This document shows positions 1-8,647 of a stretch of 64,000 nucleotides of DNA, piece after piece. The stretch covers positions 2,865,001 through 2,929,000 of the forward strand of contig NZ_CP154630.1 of NCBI RefSeq assembly GCF_039555535.1, written 5' to 3'. How positions within the stretch are numbered: the stretch's first letter is position 1; each line of letters opens with the position of its first letter. The translations under genes were made by a program, and so were the position numbers. The notes beneath the pieces were generated by a model that was given only the letters and a program-made list of their open reading frames with translations, searched no databases and was not told the DNA's origin. The stretch comes from Stenotrophomonas maltophilia. GTDB taxonomy: Bacteria > Pseudomonadota > Gammaproteobacteria > Xanthomonadales > Xanthomonadaceae.

Positions 1-2
1 TG

Positions 3-1073
3 GTGGCCGATGTCGCGCGTCTCGATGGCGGGCCCGGGTCGGTGCGTGCCTATCTGCCGAAAGTGAAGGCGGCGCTGCGTTTTCTGCAGGAACTGCGCGA
101 GCGCACGCTGGTGCCCGGCTACAAGGCCGACCAGCCAGCGCCGGAGCGCTTCGCCGGCATTCTTGCGCCATCGATCAGCCACGAGGGCTATCCCTCGCCC
201 ACCCACAGCTACTGGGATGACTACTGGGGACTGAAGGGCTGGCACGACGGCGCGTGGCTGGCTGAATCGCTGGGCGACCACGAGACTGCGATGTGGGCAC
301 GGGAACAGTACAAACTGCTTTACGACGCGCTGCACGCCTCGATCCGGGCGACGATGGCGTGGAAGGGCATCGACTTCATTCCCTCCTCGGCCGACCTGGG
401 CGATGGCGATCCCACCGGGGTATCGATCGCGCTGGATCCGACCGGCGCACAGAGCGTGCTGCCCGCCGAAGCGCTGCGCATCACCTTCGCCCGCTATCTC
501 GATGACGTGCGCAAGCGCAGCCAGCCCGGCGCGCTGTACGCCTACACGCCATACGAGATCCGCAATGTGCTGAGCTACGTGCACCTTGGCCAGCCACAGG
601 TGGCCGACGAGCTGCTGCAGGGGCTTCTGCACGATCGGCGCCCGCTTGAGTGGCAGGTGCTGGCCGAAGTGGTGCATTCGCGGCTGCGGTTCCCGCGCTA
701 TCTCGGCGATATGCCCCATACCTGGATCGGCGCCGAGTACGGCCGCACGCTGTTCGGCATGCTGATGCGCGAAGACGATGATGCGCTGTCGCTGCTGCCA
801 GGCACGCCGCCGTCGTGGGTGGCGGGCGATGGCTTGGCGGTGGAACGCCTGCCGACGGCGTATGGCACGTTGCAGATGCAGGCGCGGCAGCGCGACGGCG
901 TGCTGACGGTGGCGCTTGGCGAGGGGCTGCGCAACGGGACGGCGGTGAAGGTCTGGTGGCCGGCGCGCACGATGCCGAAAACGGTGCGTGTGGATGGACG
1001 TAGCGTTTCCGACTTCGATGCCGAGGGTGTGCGGTTGGCGAAGCCCTTCAAGACGCTGGAGGCGCGTTGGTAG
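3..1073 (+). CDS. Six-hairpin glycosidase-like protein (C-terminal part, cut by window edge)
   Basis: Only the last 356 codons are present; the frame is open at the left edge. The stretch HSYWDDYWGLKGWHDGAW (around residue 68) and the following helical region resemble the (alpha/alpha)6 barrel of six-hairpin glycosidases acting on carbohydrate. The last ~80 residues are beta-rich (TAVKVWWPARTMPKTVRVDG), as in the C-terminal caps of such enzymes. Substrate and family number cannot be read from this fragment. The TAG stop is the TAG of a GTAG-headed REP element that begins at the end of the gene. The family assignment is inference. Confidence 0.6.
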   Translation: MADVARLDGGPGSVRAYLPKVKAALRFLQELRERTLVPGYKADQPAPERFAGILAPSISHEGYPSPTHSYWDDYWGLKGWHDGAWLAESLGDHETAMWAREQYKLLYDALHASIRATMAWKGIDFIPSSADLGDGDPTGVSIALDPTGAQSVLPAEALRITFARYLDDVRKRSQPGALYAYTPYEIRNVLSYVHLGQPQVADELLQGLLHDRRPLEWQVLAEVVHSRLRFPRYLGDMPHTWIGAEYGRTLFGMLMREDDDALSLLPGTPPSWVAGDGLAVERLPTAYGTLQMQARQRDGVLTVALGEGLRNGTAVKVWWPARTMPKTVRVDGRSVSDFDAEGVRLAKPFKTLEARW

Positions 1074-1265
1074 AGCAGCCGAGCATGGCTCGGCTCTACA
1101 GAAGGCAGATTCCGCGAGTAGATCCACGCCATGCGTGGATGCTCTTGTAGAGTCGAGCCATGCTCGACTCGTCGCGAGCCGCGCGAACCGCGCGAACCGC
1201 GCGAACCGCAGCCGAGCATGGCTCGGCTCTACAGAAGCGGAGGTAGCGCCGGGCCACGCCCGGCG
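1069..1265. repeat. Cluster of REP palindromes between convergent genes
   Basis: Several palindromes are packed here: a GTAG-headed GAGCCGAGC-type hairpin (1070-1100), a second-class element GTAGATCCACGCCATGCGTGG (1117-1142), another SMAG element with the variant GAGTCGAGCCATGCTCGACTC (1147-1170), a 9-bp tandem of GCGCGAACC (about 1180-1209), another SMAG copy (1210-1233) and a third-class palindrome GCCGGGCCACGCCCGGC (1248-1264) touching the 3' end of the next gene. They could act as bidirectional terminators or mRNA stabilisers. Confidence 0.85.
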
Positions 1266-2243
1266 TCACTGCAGCGTCGGCAACCCCGGTGGATTGGTCT
1301 GCGACTGCGGCACCGCTTCCTCGGCCACATTCCAGCGCTTCAGCGCCTGCGCATAGGTGCCGCTGCCGATCTGGGTGTTCAGCGCCTGCGTCACCGCCTC
1401 GGCCAGGCCACTGCCCTTGCGCGTGGTCACCGAGATCGCCGCGGCGTTCGGCCAGCCACCGGGGAACAGGCCCACGCGCCGAACCTTGCCATCGCGTGCC
1501 GAGTACGCGCCGGTGGCATTGGGCTCGAACGAGACATCGGCGCGGCCGGTGATCACCGCCAAGCGGCCGACCACCGCGTCGTCGAAGTACTGGTACTCCA
1601 CCGGCTTCAGGCCCGCGGCGATGTTCTGCTGATCCCACTGACGCAGGATCTGGTCCTGGTTGGTGCTGGCGCCCACCACCACCTTCAGCCCCGCGACATC
1701 CGCCGGCTTCTCGATCTTCTGGATCGGCCCATCAGTGCGCGTGTAGATGCCCAGCAGGTCGTAACGATAGCTGGAGAAATCGAATTTCTTCTTGCGCTCC
1801 TCGGTGACCGTCACATTGGACAGCACCGCATCGTACTTGCCCGATTCCAGCCCCAGCGGCCAATCGGGCCAGGCCACCGGTACGATCACCAGCTTCAGGC
1901 CCAACCCATCGGCGATCAGCCGCGCGATGTCCGGCTCGATGCCGACCACGTCCTTGCTGTCGGCACCATAGTCGGCCAGCGGCAGCTGCCCCGGATGAGT
2001 GGCCACGGTGAACGTACCGGGGGTGACGAAGCGATAGTCGGCCGGGATCAACGCCTGCGCCTTCGGGTCAAACGTGCCCTTCAGCACGGCTGTGTTCGCA
2101 CCGGCCAGGCTGGTCGCGGCCACGGCGCCGGCATCCGGTGCCTGGCGTACGCGCGAATAGACGATACCGGCGATGCCGATGACCAGCACGCCCACGATCA
2201 ACAGGGTGCTGCGCGAGGGGCGACGCGGTGCTGCAGGGCTCAT
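1266..2243 (-). CDS. Amino-acid-type ABC transporter substrate-binding protein
   Basis: A 325-residue family 3 solute-binding protein. An N-terminal hydrophobic anchor or signal (residues ~14-30, STLLIVGVLVIGIAGIVY) is followed by the periplasmic two-lobe fold with hallmarks LSNVTVTEERKKKFDFSSY and ADVSFEPNATGAYS. It should bind an amino acid or amino-acid derivative in the periplasm and deliver it to the fused permease/ATPase encoded 16 bp upstream. The start has a good ribosome site (GGAAGGA). It is the last gene of the putative organosulfur/N-acyl-cysteine cluster. The ligand is not determinable; an S-modified cysteine is inferred from context. Confidence 0.88.
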   Translation of the reverse strand: MSPAAPRRPSRSTLLIVGVLVIGIAGIVYSRVRQAPDAGAVAATSLAGANTAVLKGTFDPKAQALIPADYRFVTPGTFTVATHPGQLPLADYGADSKDVVGIEPDIARLIADGLGLKLVIVPVAWPDWPLGLESGKYDAVLSNVTVTEERKKKFDFSSYRYDLLGIYTRTDGPIQKIEKPADVAGLKVVVGASTNQDQILRQWDQQNIAAGLKPVEYQYFDDAVVGRLAVITGRADVSFEPNATGAYSARDGKVRRVGLFPGGWPNAAAISVTTRKGSGLAEAVTQALNTQIGSGTYAQALKRWNVAEEAVPQSQTNPPGLPTLQ

Positions 2244-2259
2244 GGTGTTCCTTCCGGGG

Positions 2260-4005
2260 CTACAGGGTCTTGGCCAGGAAATCGGCCGTGCGTTGTTGGC
2301 GCGGGCGCTCGAACAGGGCCTCGGGCGTGCCCTGCTCGATCACCCGCCCTTGGTCCATCATCACCACGTGGTCGGCCACGCGGCGGGCGAAGCTCAGTTC
2401 ATGGGTGACGATCACCAGCGTGGTGCCGGAACTGGCCAGCTCCTCGATCACGCTCAGCACTTCAGCCACCAGTTCCGGGTCCAGTGCCGAGGTCGGTTCA
2501 TCGAACAGCAGCACCTTCGGTTGCAGCGCCAGTGCGCGGGCGATCGCGATGCGCTGCTGCTGGCCACCCGACAGCTGGCGTGGGAAGGCATCGGCCTTGT
2601 CGGCCAGGCCAACCCGCTCCAGCAGCGTCCGCGCCTGTTGCTCGGCCTGCGCGCGCGGCACGCCACGCACCGCGATCGGTGCCTCGATGATGTTTTCCAG
2701 CGCGGTCAGGTGCGGGAACAGGTTGAAGCCCTGGAACACCATGCCCACTTCCGCACGACGGCGGCGGATCTCACGCTCGGGCAGTTCGTACAAGGTGTCA
2801 CCCTCGCGGCGGTAGCCAATCAGCTGGCCGCCGACAGTCACGTAGCCGCCGTCGGCGCGTTCCAGGTGGTTGATCAGCCGCAGCAGCGTGGACTTGCCGG
2901 CGCCGGACGGGCCAATCAGCACCGTCACGCTGCCGGCGCGCAGGTCCAGGTTCACGTCTTCCAGCACCGGCTGGTCGCCGAACACCTTGCCTACGCCGTG
3001 CAGCGACACCGCAGCACCCTCGCCCGCTTCCACCTGCGTGGCGATGCGCGGGCGGCTTGCCACGCGCGGCGCGGCATCGCTCTGCACACGCGGGGGGGAT
3101 GACACCCGCGACACGGAGCGCTCGCGCTGCAGCTGGCCGCGCGCGAAGCGCTGCTCCACGCGCCGCTGCAGCAGCGACAACACGGTCAGGATCACCAGGT
3201 ACCAGACCGTGGCGACCATCAGCAGCGGCACCACCTCAAGGTTGCGCCGGTAGATCACCTGCACGGTGTAGAACAGCTCCGGCAGCGCCAGCACATAGAC
3301 CACCGAGGTACTCTTGGCCAGGCCGATCACATCGTTGAACGCGGCCGGCAGGATCGAGCGCATCGCCTGCGGCAGGATGATGCGCCGCACCTGGCGACCA
3401 CGCGGCAGGCCGAGCGCGGCCGCGGCCTCGTACTGGCCGTGGTCGACCGAGAGGATGCCACCGCGGATCACCTCGGCCGAGAACGCTGCCTGGTTCAGGG
3501 TCAGGCCCAGCACCGCGGCGGTGAACACACCGATCAGCTGTGTGGTCGGGTACGAGAACAGGCTGATGCCGGTGAACGGCACGCCCAGCTCGATGGTGCT
3601 GTACAGGTAGCCCAGGTTGTTCAGCAGCAACAACAGCACCAGCAGCGGGATCGAGCGGAACAGCCACACGTAGCCCCACGACACCGCCGACAGCAGCGGC
3701 GAGCCGGACACACGGGCCAACGCCAGCAAGGTACCCAATGCGAAACCAAGTCCGGTGCCAAGCGCGGTCAGCAGCAGCGTGCGGCCCAGGCCCTCGAGCA
3801 CTGGGCGTGCGAAGAACCATTCGGCAAAGGTGCCCCAGCCCCAGCGCGGATTGCCCAGCACGGACTGCAGCCCGATCAGGATCAGCGCCAGTGCCAGCAC
3901 CGTGCCGAAGACCTGCAGCGGATGCCGGGCCGGCACGATCTTCAGTGCCGGTCCGGGCGCCGGACGAGCGGCGATGCCCTCCAGCGCGGTCGACGGTGTG
4001 CTCAT
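2260..4005 (-). CDS. Fused ABC permease/ATP-binding protein, polar amino acid type
   Basis: 581 residues combining two usually separate subunits. Residues ~20-290 form a HisM/GlnP-type permease with several membrane spans and the EAA-like loop YEAAAALGLPRGRQVRRIILPQA. Residues ~330-581 are the ATPase with Walker A (IGPSGAGKSTLLRL), signature LSGGQQQRIAIARAL, Walker B (VLLFDEPTSALD) and the H-loop VTHEL. It imports the ligand of the downstream binding protein across the inner membrane. Its ATG overlaps the stop of the GNAT gene (ATGA), so translation is probably coupled. The fusion is known in this transporter family but is the less common layout. Confidence 0.9.
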   Translation of the reverse strand: MSTPSTALEGIAARPAPGPALKIVPARHPLQVFGTVLALALILIGLQSVLGNPRWGWGTFAEWFFARPVLEGLGRTLLLTALGTGLGFALGTLLALARVSGSPLLSAVSWGYVWLFRSIPLLVLLLLLNNLGYLYSTIELGVPFTGISLFSYPTTQLIGVFTAAVLGLTLNQAAFSAEVIRGGILSVDHGQYEAAAALGLPRGRQVRRIILPQAMRSILPAAFNDVIGLAKSTSVVYVLALPELFYTVQVIYRRNLEVVPLLMVATVWYLVILTVLSLLQRRVEQRFARGQLQRERSVSRVSSPPRVQSDAAPRVASRPRIATQVEAGEGAAVSLHGVGKVFGDQPVLEDVNLDLRAGSVTVLIGPSGAGKSTLLRLINHLERADGGYVTVGGQLIGYRREGDTLYELPEREIRRRRAEVGMVFQGFNLFPHLTALENIIEAPIAVRGVPRAQAEQQARTLLERVGLADKADAFPRQLSGGQQQRIAIARALALQPKVLLFDEPTSALDPELVAEVLSVIEELASSGTTLVIVTHELSFARRVADHVVMMDQGRVIEQGTPEALFERPRQQRTADFLAKTL

Positions 4006-4553
4006 GCGTGGGCTCCGTGCAGCAGTGCCTGTGCAGCGGTAACGACAGGCGTCGTCGCCCGCAGGTGCTTCTCGAACGGCAGATGCGCAACCGTTTCCGG
4101 GTCGGCCTCCAGATCGAACAACGCGGTGTAGCCATGACTGAGGTACAGGCCAACGGCTTCAGGCTGACGGAAGCCGGTGGTCAGGAACACTCGTCGGTAC
4201 CCTTGCCGTGCCGCCTGGTCTTCCAGCTCCTGCAGCACGCGTCGCGCGATGCCCTGGCGGCGCAGCCCAGGCAGCGTCCAGATACGCTTGAACTCGGCGG
4301 TATCCGGATCACGATGCGGCATGAAGGCGCCACCCGAGATGGCAGCGCCATCACGCAGCAGCAGCACGAACGCCCCTACCGGTGCGGCGAAGGCCTGCGC
4401 CGGATAGCGCTGCAGCTCCTCGCGTGCGCTGCCGCCGATGCGGCGGCGCACGTCGGCGTAGCGGCTGTCGTACTCCTGCTCCAGGCCATCGAACAAAGGC
4501 CGCGCCAGCGGATCATCCACCGAGGTATAGAGGAAGCGTTCGTTGCTGCTCAT
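4002..4553 (-). CDS. GNAT-family N-acetyltransferase
   Basis: 183 residues from the ATG of MSSNERFLYTSVDDP. That start overlaps the stop of the upstream M20 gene as ATGA, which decides it over a start 14 codons earlier. The acetyl-CoA-binding motif A is visible in LPGLRRQGIARRVLQELEDQAARQGYRRVFLTTGFRQPEAVGLY. In a cluster with a deacylase, flavin monooxygenases and an amino-acid importer, it most likely N-acetylates an imported S-substituted cysteine, the role of YxeL/SnaA in Bacillus. The function is by context; the fold is clear. Confidence 0.85.
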   Translation of the reverse strand: MSSNERFLYTSVDDPLARPLFDGLEQEYDSRYADVRRRIGGSAREELQRYPAQAFAAPVGAFVLLLRDGAAISGGAFMPHRDPDTAEFKRIWTLPGLRRQGIARRVLQELEDQAARQGYRRVFLTTGFRQPEAVGLYLSHGYTALFDLEADPETVAHLPFEKHLRATTPVVTAAQALLHGAHA

Positions 4554-5770
4554 GTCGCGTCCTTCACCAGATAGTCTTCGGCCAGCCGCGCCCACAGGCT
4601 GGCGGCGGGTGCGATGGCCGCATCGTTGAACACATAGCGCGGGCTGTGCAGCGGGGCGCTGTCACCGTTACCCACGAACACGAAGCTGCCGGGCCGCGCC
4701 TGCAGCAGGAAGGCGAAATCCTCGCTGGCGGTGCGTGGCGCGAATTCGGGCACCACCTGTTCGGCACCGAAGCCCTGCACGGCCACCTCGCGGATGTAGG
4801 CGGTCTGCTGCGGGTGGTTGATCACGCTCGGGAAGCCGCGCGGGAACTCGATCTCGGCGCGTGCCCCGAACGCCGCCGCGATCTGCTCGGCAAGTTCGGT
4901 GACGCGGCGCCGCAGTGTATCGCGCACCTCGGGCAGGTAGGCGCGCACCGTCAGCTTCAGCTCCACCACGTCCGGAATCACATTGGCGGCCTGCCCGCCA
5001 TGGATCGAGCCCACGGTAACCACGCCCATCTGCCGCGGGTCGACGTTGCGTGACACCACGCTCTGCAGCGCGGTGATGATGTGTGCCGCCACCAGGATCG
5101 GGTCGACACTGCCCTGCGGCTCGGCGCCGTGGCCGCCCTTGCCGATCACCTTCAGTCGCGCCCAGTCCACCGAGGCCATCGCTGGCCCGTCGACGAAACC
5201 GAAATGGCCCACCGGCACGCCCGGCCAGTTGTGCAGGCCATAGATCGCATCCACCGGGAAGCGCTCGAACAGGCCGTCGGCAATCATCTTCGATGCACCC
5301 GAGCCGGTTTCCTCGGCCGGCTGGAATACCAGCTGCAGGGTCCCATCGATCCGTCCGTGGTGGGCCAGGTAATGCGCGGCAGACAGCAGGATGGCGGTGT
5401 GGCCATCATGACCGCAGGCATGCATCAGGCCCTCGGTCTGGCTGGCATAGGCCAGGCCGGAGTCCTCATGGATCGGCAGTGCGTCGATGTCGGCGCGCAG
5501 GCCGAGGCGACGGCTGCCGTGCCCGCGCTGCAGCGTGCCGACCACGCCGGTGCCACCGAGCCCGGTGGTCACCTCATAACCCCACTGCTGCAGCAGTTCG
5601 GCCACGCGGGCGCTGGTGCGATGCTCCTCGAAGGCCAGCTCAGGGTGCCGATGCAGGTCATGGCGGATCGCGATGGCGGCCTCGGCGCGTGCTGCGATCT
5701 CAGGCAGCACGCCGGTTGTTGGGGAAGTCCGCCGGGCGTGGCCCGGCGCTACCGCGCTTTCTCCGCTCAT
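4550..5770 (-). CDS. M20-family N-acyl amino acid amidohydrolase
   Basis: 406 residues of the hippurate hydrolase/N-acetyl-L-cysteine deacetylase type. Metal-binding and catalytic motifs are present: HACGHDGHTAILL, the conserved FQPAEETGSGASKMI and GLHNWPG. It should deacetylate an N-acyl amino acid, closing the acetylate-oxygenate-deacetylate cycle suggested by its neighbours. Gap to the upstream monooxygenase is 4 bp; it overlaps the downstream GNAT gene by 4 bp. Oddly, residues ~6-15 (AVAPGHARRT) are encoded by a REP palindrome (5731-5752). A GTG at V21 would give a start excluding the repeat, but only the ATG at 5770 has a purine-rich site upstream. Confidence 0.88.
   Translation of the reverse strand: MSGESAVAPGHARRTSPTTGVLPEIAARAEAAIAIRHDLHRHPELAFEEHRTSARVAELLQQWGYEVTTGLGGTGVVGTLQRGHGSRRLGLRADIDALPIHEDSGLAYASQTEGLMHACGHDGHTAILLSAAHYLAHHGRIDGTLQLVFQPAEETGSGASKMIADGLFERFPVDAIYGLHNWPGVPVGHFGFVDGPAMASVDWARLKVIGKGGHGAEPQGSVDPILVAAHIITALQSVVSRNVDPRQMGVVTVGSIHGGQAANVIPDVVELKLTVRAYLPEVRDTLRRRVTELAEQIAAAFGARAEIEFPRGFPSVINHPQQTAYIREVAVQGFGAEQVVPEFAPRTASEDFAFLLQARPGSFVFVGNGDSAPLHSPRYVFNDAAIAPAASLWARLAEDYLVKDAT
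5731..5752. repeat. GCCGGGC-type REP palindrome inside the M20 coding region
   Basis: The palindrome GCCGGGCGTGGCCCGGC followed by GCTAC is the same class as the elements at 1243-1264 and 15612-15633, which lie between genes. Here it falls within the first 14 codons of the M20 gene. Confidence 0.75.
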
Positions 5771-5774
5771 CGCC

Positions 5775-7118
5775 CTACCCTACCTTCCGCGCCGGTTCGG
5801 CATCGGTCGAATAGCGGCTGGCCTTGTACGGCAGCCCCAGATGCTCGCGCAGGGTCTGTCCTTCCAGCTCGCGCTGGTGGTAACCGCGCGCCTGCAGGAT
5901 CGGCAGCACCTGGGTCACGAAATCGTCCAGGCCTTCGCGCTGTGCGGCGAAGCCGAGAATGAAGCCATCGCTGGCACCCGCATCGAACCAGCGGATCAGC
6001 TCATCGGCCACATGCTCCGGTGTGCCGATGAAGTTTGGCCGTGGGCTGACCGCTTCCAGCGCCACCTGGCGCAGGCTCAGTCCCTTCTCGCGCGCGTCCT
6101 GCTTGATGCGGTCGGTGGTGGAGCGGAACGAATTGCTGCCGATGTCGCCAAGCGCCGGGAACGGTGCATCCGGGTCGTACTGGCTGAAATCATGGTGATC
6201 GAAGAAGCGCCCGAGGTAGGCCAGCGCATCTTCCAGCGTCGCCAACGCGGCAATCGCCTGGTATTTGGCTTCGGCCTCCTCGGCAGTACGGCCGACGATG
6301 GGACCGATGCCCGGGAAGATCTTCACGTCGTTGCCGCTGCGGCCGTGCGCGATCGCCGAGTTCTTCACCTTCTGGGTGAACGCGCGGGTTTCTTCCAGCG
6401 ACGGCGAATGGGTGAACACCGCATCGGCGTACTTGCCGGCCAGCGCGATACCATCATCAGACGAACCGGCCTGGAAGATCACCGGCTGGCCCTGTGGCGA
6501 ACGCTGGATGTTGAGCGGCCCTTCCACCTGGAAGAAGCGGCCCTTGTGATCGAGGCGGCGGAACTTCTCCGGTGCGAAGAACGTGCCACTGTCACGCTCG
6601 CGCACGAAGGCATCGTCATCCCACGAATCCCACAGCCCCTGCACGACGTCCAGATACTCATCGGCGATCTGGTAGCGCAGAGCGTGCTCCGGATGCGGGC
6701 GGCCGTAGTTGCGGCCGGAGCCTTCCAGCGGTGAGGTCACCACGTTCCAACCGGCGCGGCCGCCGCTGAGAAGATCCAGCGAGGCAAACTGCCGGGCCAC
6801 GGTGAACGGGTCGCTGTAGGAGGTCGACAGCGTGCCGGCCAGGCCAATCTTCTTCGTTGCCGTGGCCAGTGCCGACAGCAGCGAGATCGGCTCAAAGCGG
6901 TTGAGGAAATGCGGGATCGACTTCTCGTTGATGTACAGCCCATCGGCCACGAAGCCAAAGGCAATTCCGTTGTTCTCGGCGGTGCGCGCGATGTCGATGT
7001 AGAACTGCAGGTTGACGCTGGCATCGGCCGGATTGGATGGATGCTTCCAGGCATGCATGTGGCTGCCAGGGCCCTGCAGCATGATGCCGAACGGAATGTG
7101 GCGCGGGGTGGTGCTCAT
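5775..7118 (-). CDS. LLM-class flavin-dependent monooxygenase, NtaA/SnaA/DszA family
   Basis: 447 residues of the bacterial luciferase-like superfamily, subfamily of FMNH2-dependent NtaA/SnaA/SoxA/DszA monooxygenases. Visible family features are FGIMLQGPGSHMHAWKHP at the N terminus, SGGRAGWNVVTSP and the QPVIFQAGSSDDGIALAGKYADAVF stretch. These enzymes use reduced FMN from a partner reductase to oxygenate C-S or C-N compounds. Next to a GNAT and an M20 deacylase it resembles YxeK/YtnJ, which act on N-acetyl-S-(2-succino)cysteine. It lies 18 bp from the second monooxygenase and 4 bp from the M20 gene, so is surely co-transcribed. Confidence 0.9.
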   Translation of the reverse strand: MSTTPRHIPFGIMLQGPGSHMHAWKHPSNPADASVNLQFYIDIARTAENNGIAFGFVADGLYINEKSIPHFLNRFEPISLLSALATATKKIGLAGTLSTSYSDPFTVARQFASLDLLSGGRAGWNVVTSPLEGSGRNYGRPHPEHALRYQIADEYLDVVQGLWDSWDDDAFVRERDSGTFFAPEKFRRLDHKGRFFQVEGPLNIQRSPQGQPVIFQAGSSDDGIALAGKYADAVFTHSPSLEETRAFTQKVKNSAIAHGRSGNDVKIFPGIGPIVGRTAEEAEAKYQAIAALATLEDALAYLGRFFDHHDFSQYDPDAPFPALGDIGSNSFRSTTDRIKQDAREKGLSLRQVALEAVSPRPNFIGTPEHVADELIRWFDAGASDGFILGFAAQREGLDDFVTQVLPILQARGYHQRELEGQTLREHLGLPYKASRYSTDAEPARKVG

Positions 7119-7136
7119 GGGGATCGCTCCTGCTGG

Positions 7137-8114
7137 TCAGGCCACCGCCGCGCGTGGCGCGGGCGACAGCAGTTCAAGGGATGTCAGGCGTGCGTCGAGG
7201 TCGGCCACCGGCGCATCGAGAATGAACTCACCCACGCCGAAGCGCCGGTGCAGCGCGTCCAGTTCGTCACGCACATGCTGCGCATCGCCGGACAGCACGC
7301 TGGGGCGCGTTTCCTCGATGCGGAAGTCCGCCACGCCCACCTGGCGTGCGTACTCGGCAGCCGCCTCGGGGCTGGGCAGGTTCACCGCCTGCCCGGGACC
7401 AAGGTGCAGCTTGTAGACGCGTAGCGCACCGATGTGCCGCGCAGCCGCTTCGGCCGTAGGTGCGGCGAAGGCCACCGTCGCCAACAGAGGGGGCTGCGAG
7501 GAGACGCTGCGGTAGGCGTCGAACGCCGCCTCGATATGCTTCGGGTCGCCATCGAAGTGCGCGGCGTAGACGAAGCGCCAGCCCAGCTCGGCCGCCTGCT
7601 TCGCGCTCTGCGGGCTGGCACCGAGCAGGAAGCGCTCCGGCGCCTGCTGCGGAACCGGACGCGCCAGCACATCGGCTTCAGCGCCGGACAGATAGCCCTC
7701 AAGGTCGCGCAGCTGCTGGTCGAAGTCGGCGAACGCCGGGCGCCCGGCCGCCAGCGCGGCAGTCGACGCTGGCAGGCCGCCCGGCGCCTTGCCCACGCCC
7801 AGATCCACGCGCCCTGGCGCCAACGCTGCCAGCAGGTTGAAGTTCTCCGCCACCTTGTACGGCGCGTAGTGGCGCAGCATCACCCCGCCGCTGCCGATAC
7901 GGATGCGCCGGGTCTGCGCCAGCACCCACGCCGCAATCACCTCGGGTGCGGGACTCGCCAACGTCGGCGTGGCATGGTGCTCGGCAAACCAGTACCGGTG
8001 ATAGCCCAGCTGTTCGGCGCGCTGGGCCAACTGCAGGCTGTTGCGCAGCGCCTGCTCTGGCGAGGCACCTTCGGCCACCGGGCTCTTGTCCAGTACGCTG
8101 ATCTGATAGCTCAT
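7137..8114 (-). CDS. LLM-class flavin-dependent oxidoreductase (MsnO8/YtmO-like)
   Basis: 325 residues of the smaller luciferase-like group: N-terminal ISVLDKSPVAEGASPEQAL, HRYWFAEHHATPTLASPAPEV and RIRIGSGGVMLRHYAPYKVAE are characteristic. It likely also needs FMNH2 or F420-like cofactors; FMN is more probable given the FMN reductase in the cluster. It corresponds in context to YtmO of the Bacillus ytm operon. The exact substrate is unknown. It starts 14 bp downstream of the DUF3088 gene. Confidence 0.88.
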   Translation of the reverse strand: MSYQISVLDKSPVAEGASPEQALRNSLQLAQRAEQLGYHRYWFAEHHATPTLASPAPEVIAAWVLAQTRRIRIGSGGVMLRHYAPYKVAENFNLLAALAPGRVDLGVGKAPGGLPASTAALAAGRPAFADFDQQLRDLEGYLSGAEADVLARPVPQQAPERFLLGASPQSAKQAAELGWRFVYAAHFDGDPKHIEAAFDAYRSVSSQPPLLATVAFAAPTAEAAARHIGALRVYKLHLGPGQAVNLPSPEAAAEYARQVGVADFRIEETRPSVLSGDAQHVRDELDALHRRFGVGEFILDAPVADLDARLTSLELLSPAPRAAVA

Positions 8115-8128
8115 GGTCGCGTCCTCGC

Positions 8129-8491
8129 TCAGGGGTGGGCCACGGGAATGCCGAGCAATCCATTCAGCGCGGCCAGAATCGGCTCGGCACCGGAGATGTA
8201 CTGGCGGTCCTGGTGCGCGCCGCTGGCCAGGTCGCTGCGCACGCCCTGCGGCAGCACCAGCTTCGGCAGTGACTGGTCCTGCTCGCCGATCTCGGCGATC
8301 ACCTCGCGGCGCGGCCGCGCGAAGCCGATGCGGCGCACGTCCAGCTGCGCGTCCAGGCCGTCGATGCTCGACAGCGCCCCTTCCAACAGCAGGCTGTGCC
8401 GGCAGAAGAAGCGCTGGCCGGGAATCTGTCCGTCCTCGAACTCACGATCGAGCAGGAACAGGATGGGCTTGTCGGTTGCGTCCAGACTCAC
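8129..8491 (-). CDS. DUF3088-family protein (thioredoxin-like)
   Basis: 120 residues. The opening ILFLLDREFEDGQIPGQRFFCRHSLLLEG and the later LDVRRIGFARPRREVIAEIGEQDQSLPKLVL match what I recall of DUF3088, a small thioredoxin-fold-like family of unknown function. Only one cysteine is seen near the N terminus (FFCRHS), so a CxxC redox site is absent. It sits inside the monooxygenase cluster where Bacillus ytn operons carry a small redox protein (YtnI), so an electron or thiol handling role is possible but unproven. Confidence 0.7.
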   Translation of the reverse strand: MSLDATDKPILFLLDREFEDGQIPGQRFFCRHSLLLEGALSSIDGLDAQLDVRRIGFARPRREVIAEIGEQDQSLPKLVLPQGVRSDLASGAHQDRQYISGAEPILAALNGLLGIPVAHP

Positions 8492-8647
8492 GGGGTTGTC
8501 CTCAGCGGGGGCGGCAATGCGATGCCGCTTCGATATCGATGCTAGAGATGGCTGCGACCGCAGCAGCGATGCGAAGCGACAATCGACGGTCAGATCCGGC
8601 CATGCAGATGCGCCTTGGCCATAAGCAAAGCGCCGCCGGTTATGCCG

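Noticed and set aside
1096..1638. Minus-strand frame overlapping the 3' end of the solute-binding protein gene
   Set aside because: Overlaps the supported gene in another frame and extends into the REP cluster.
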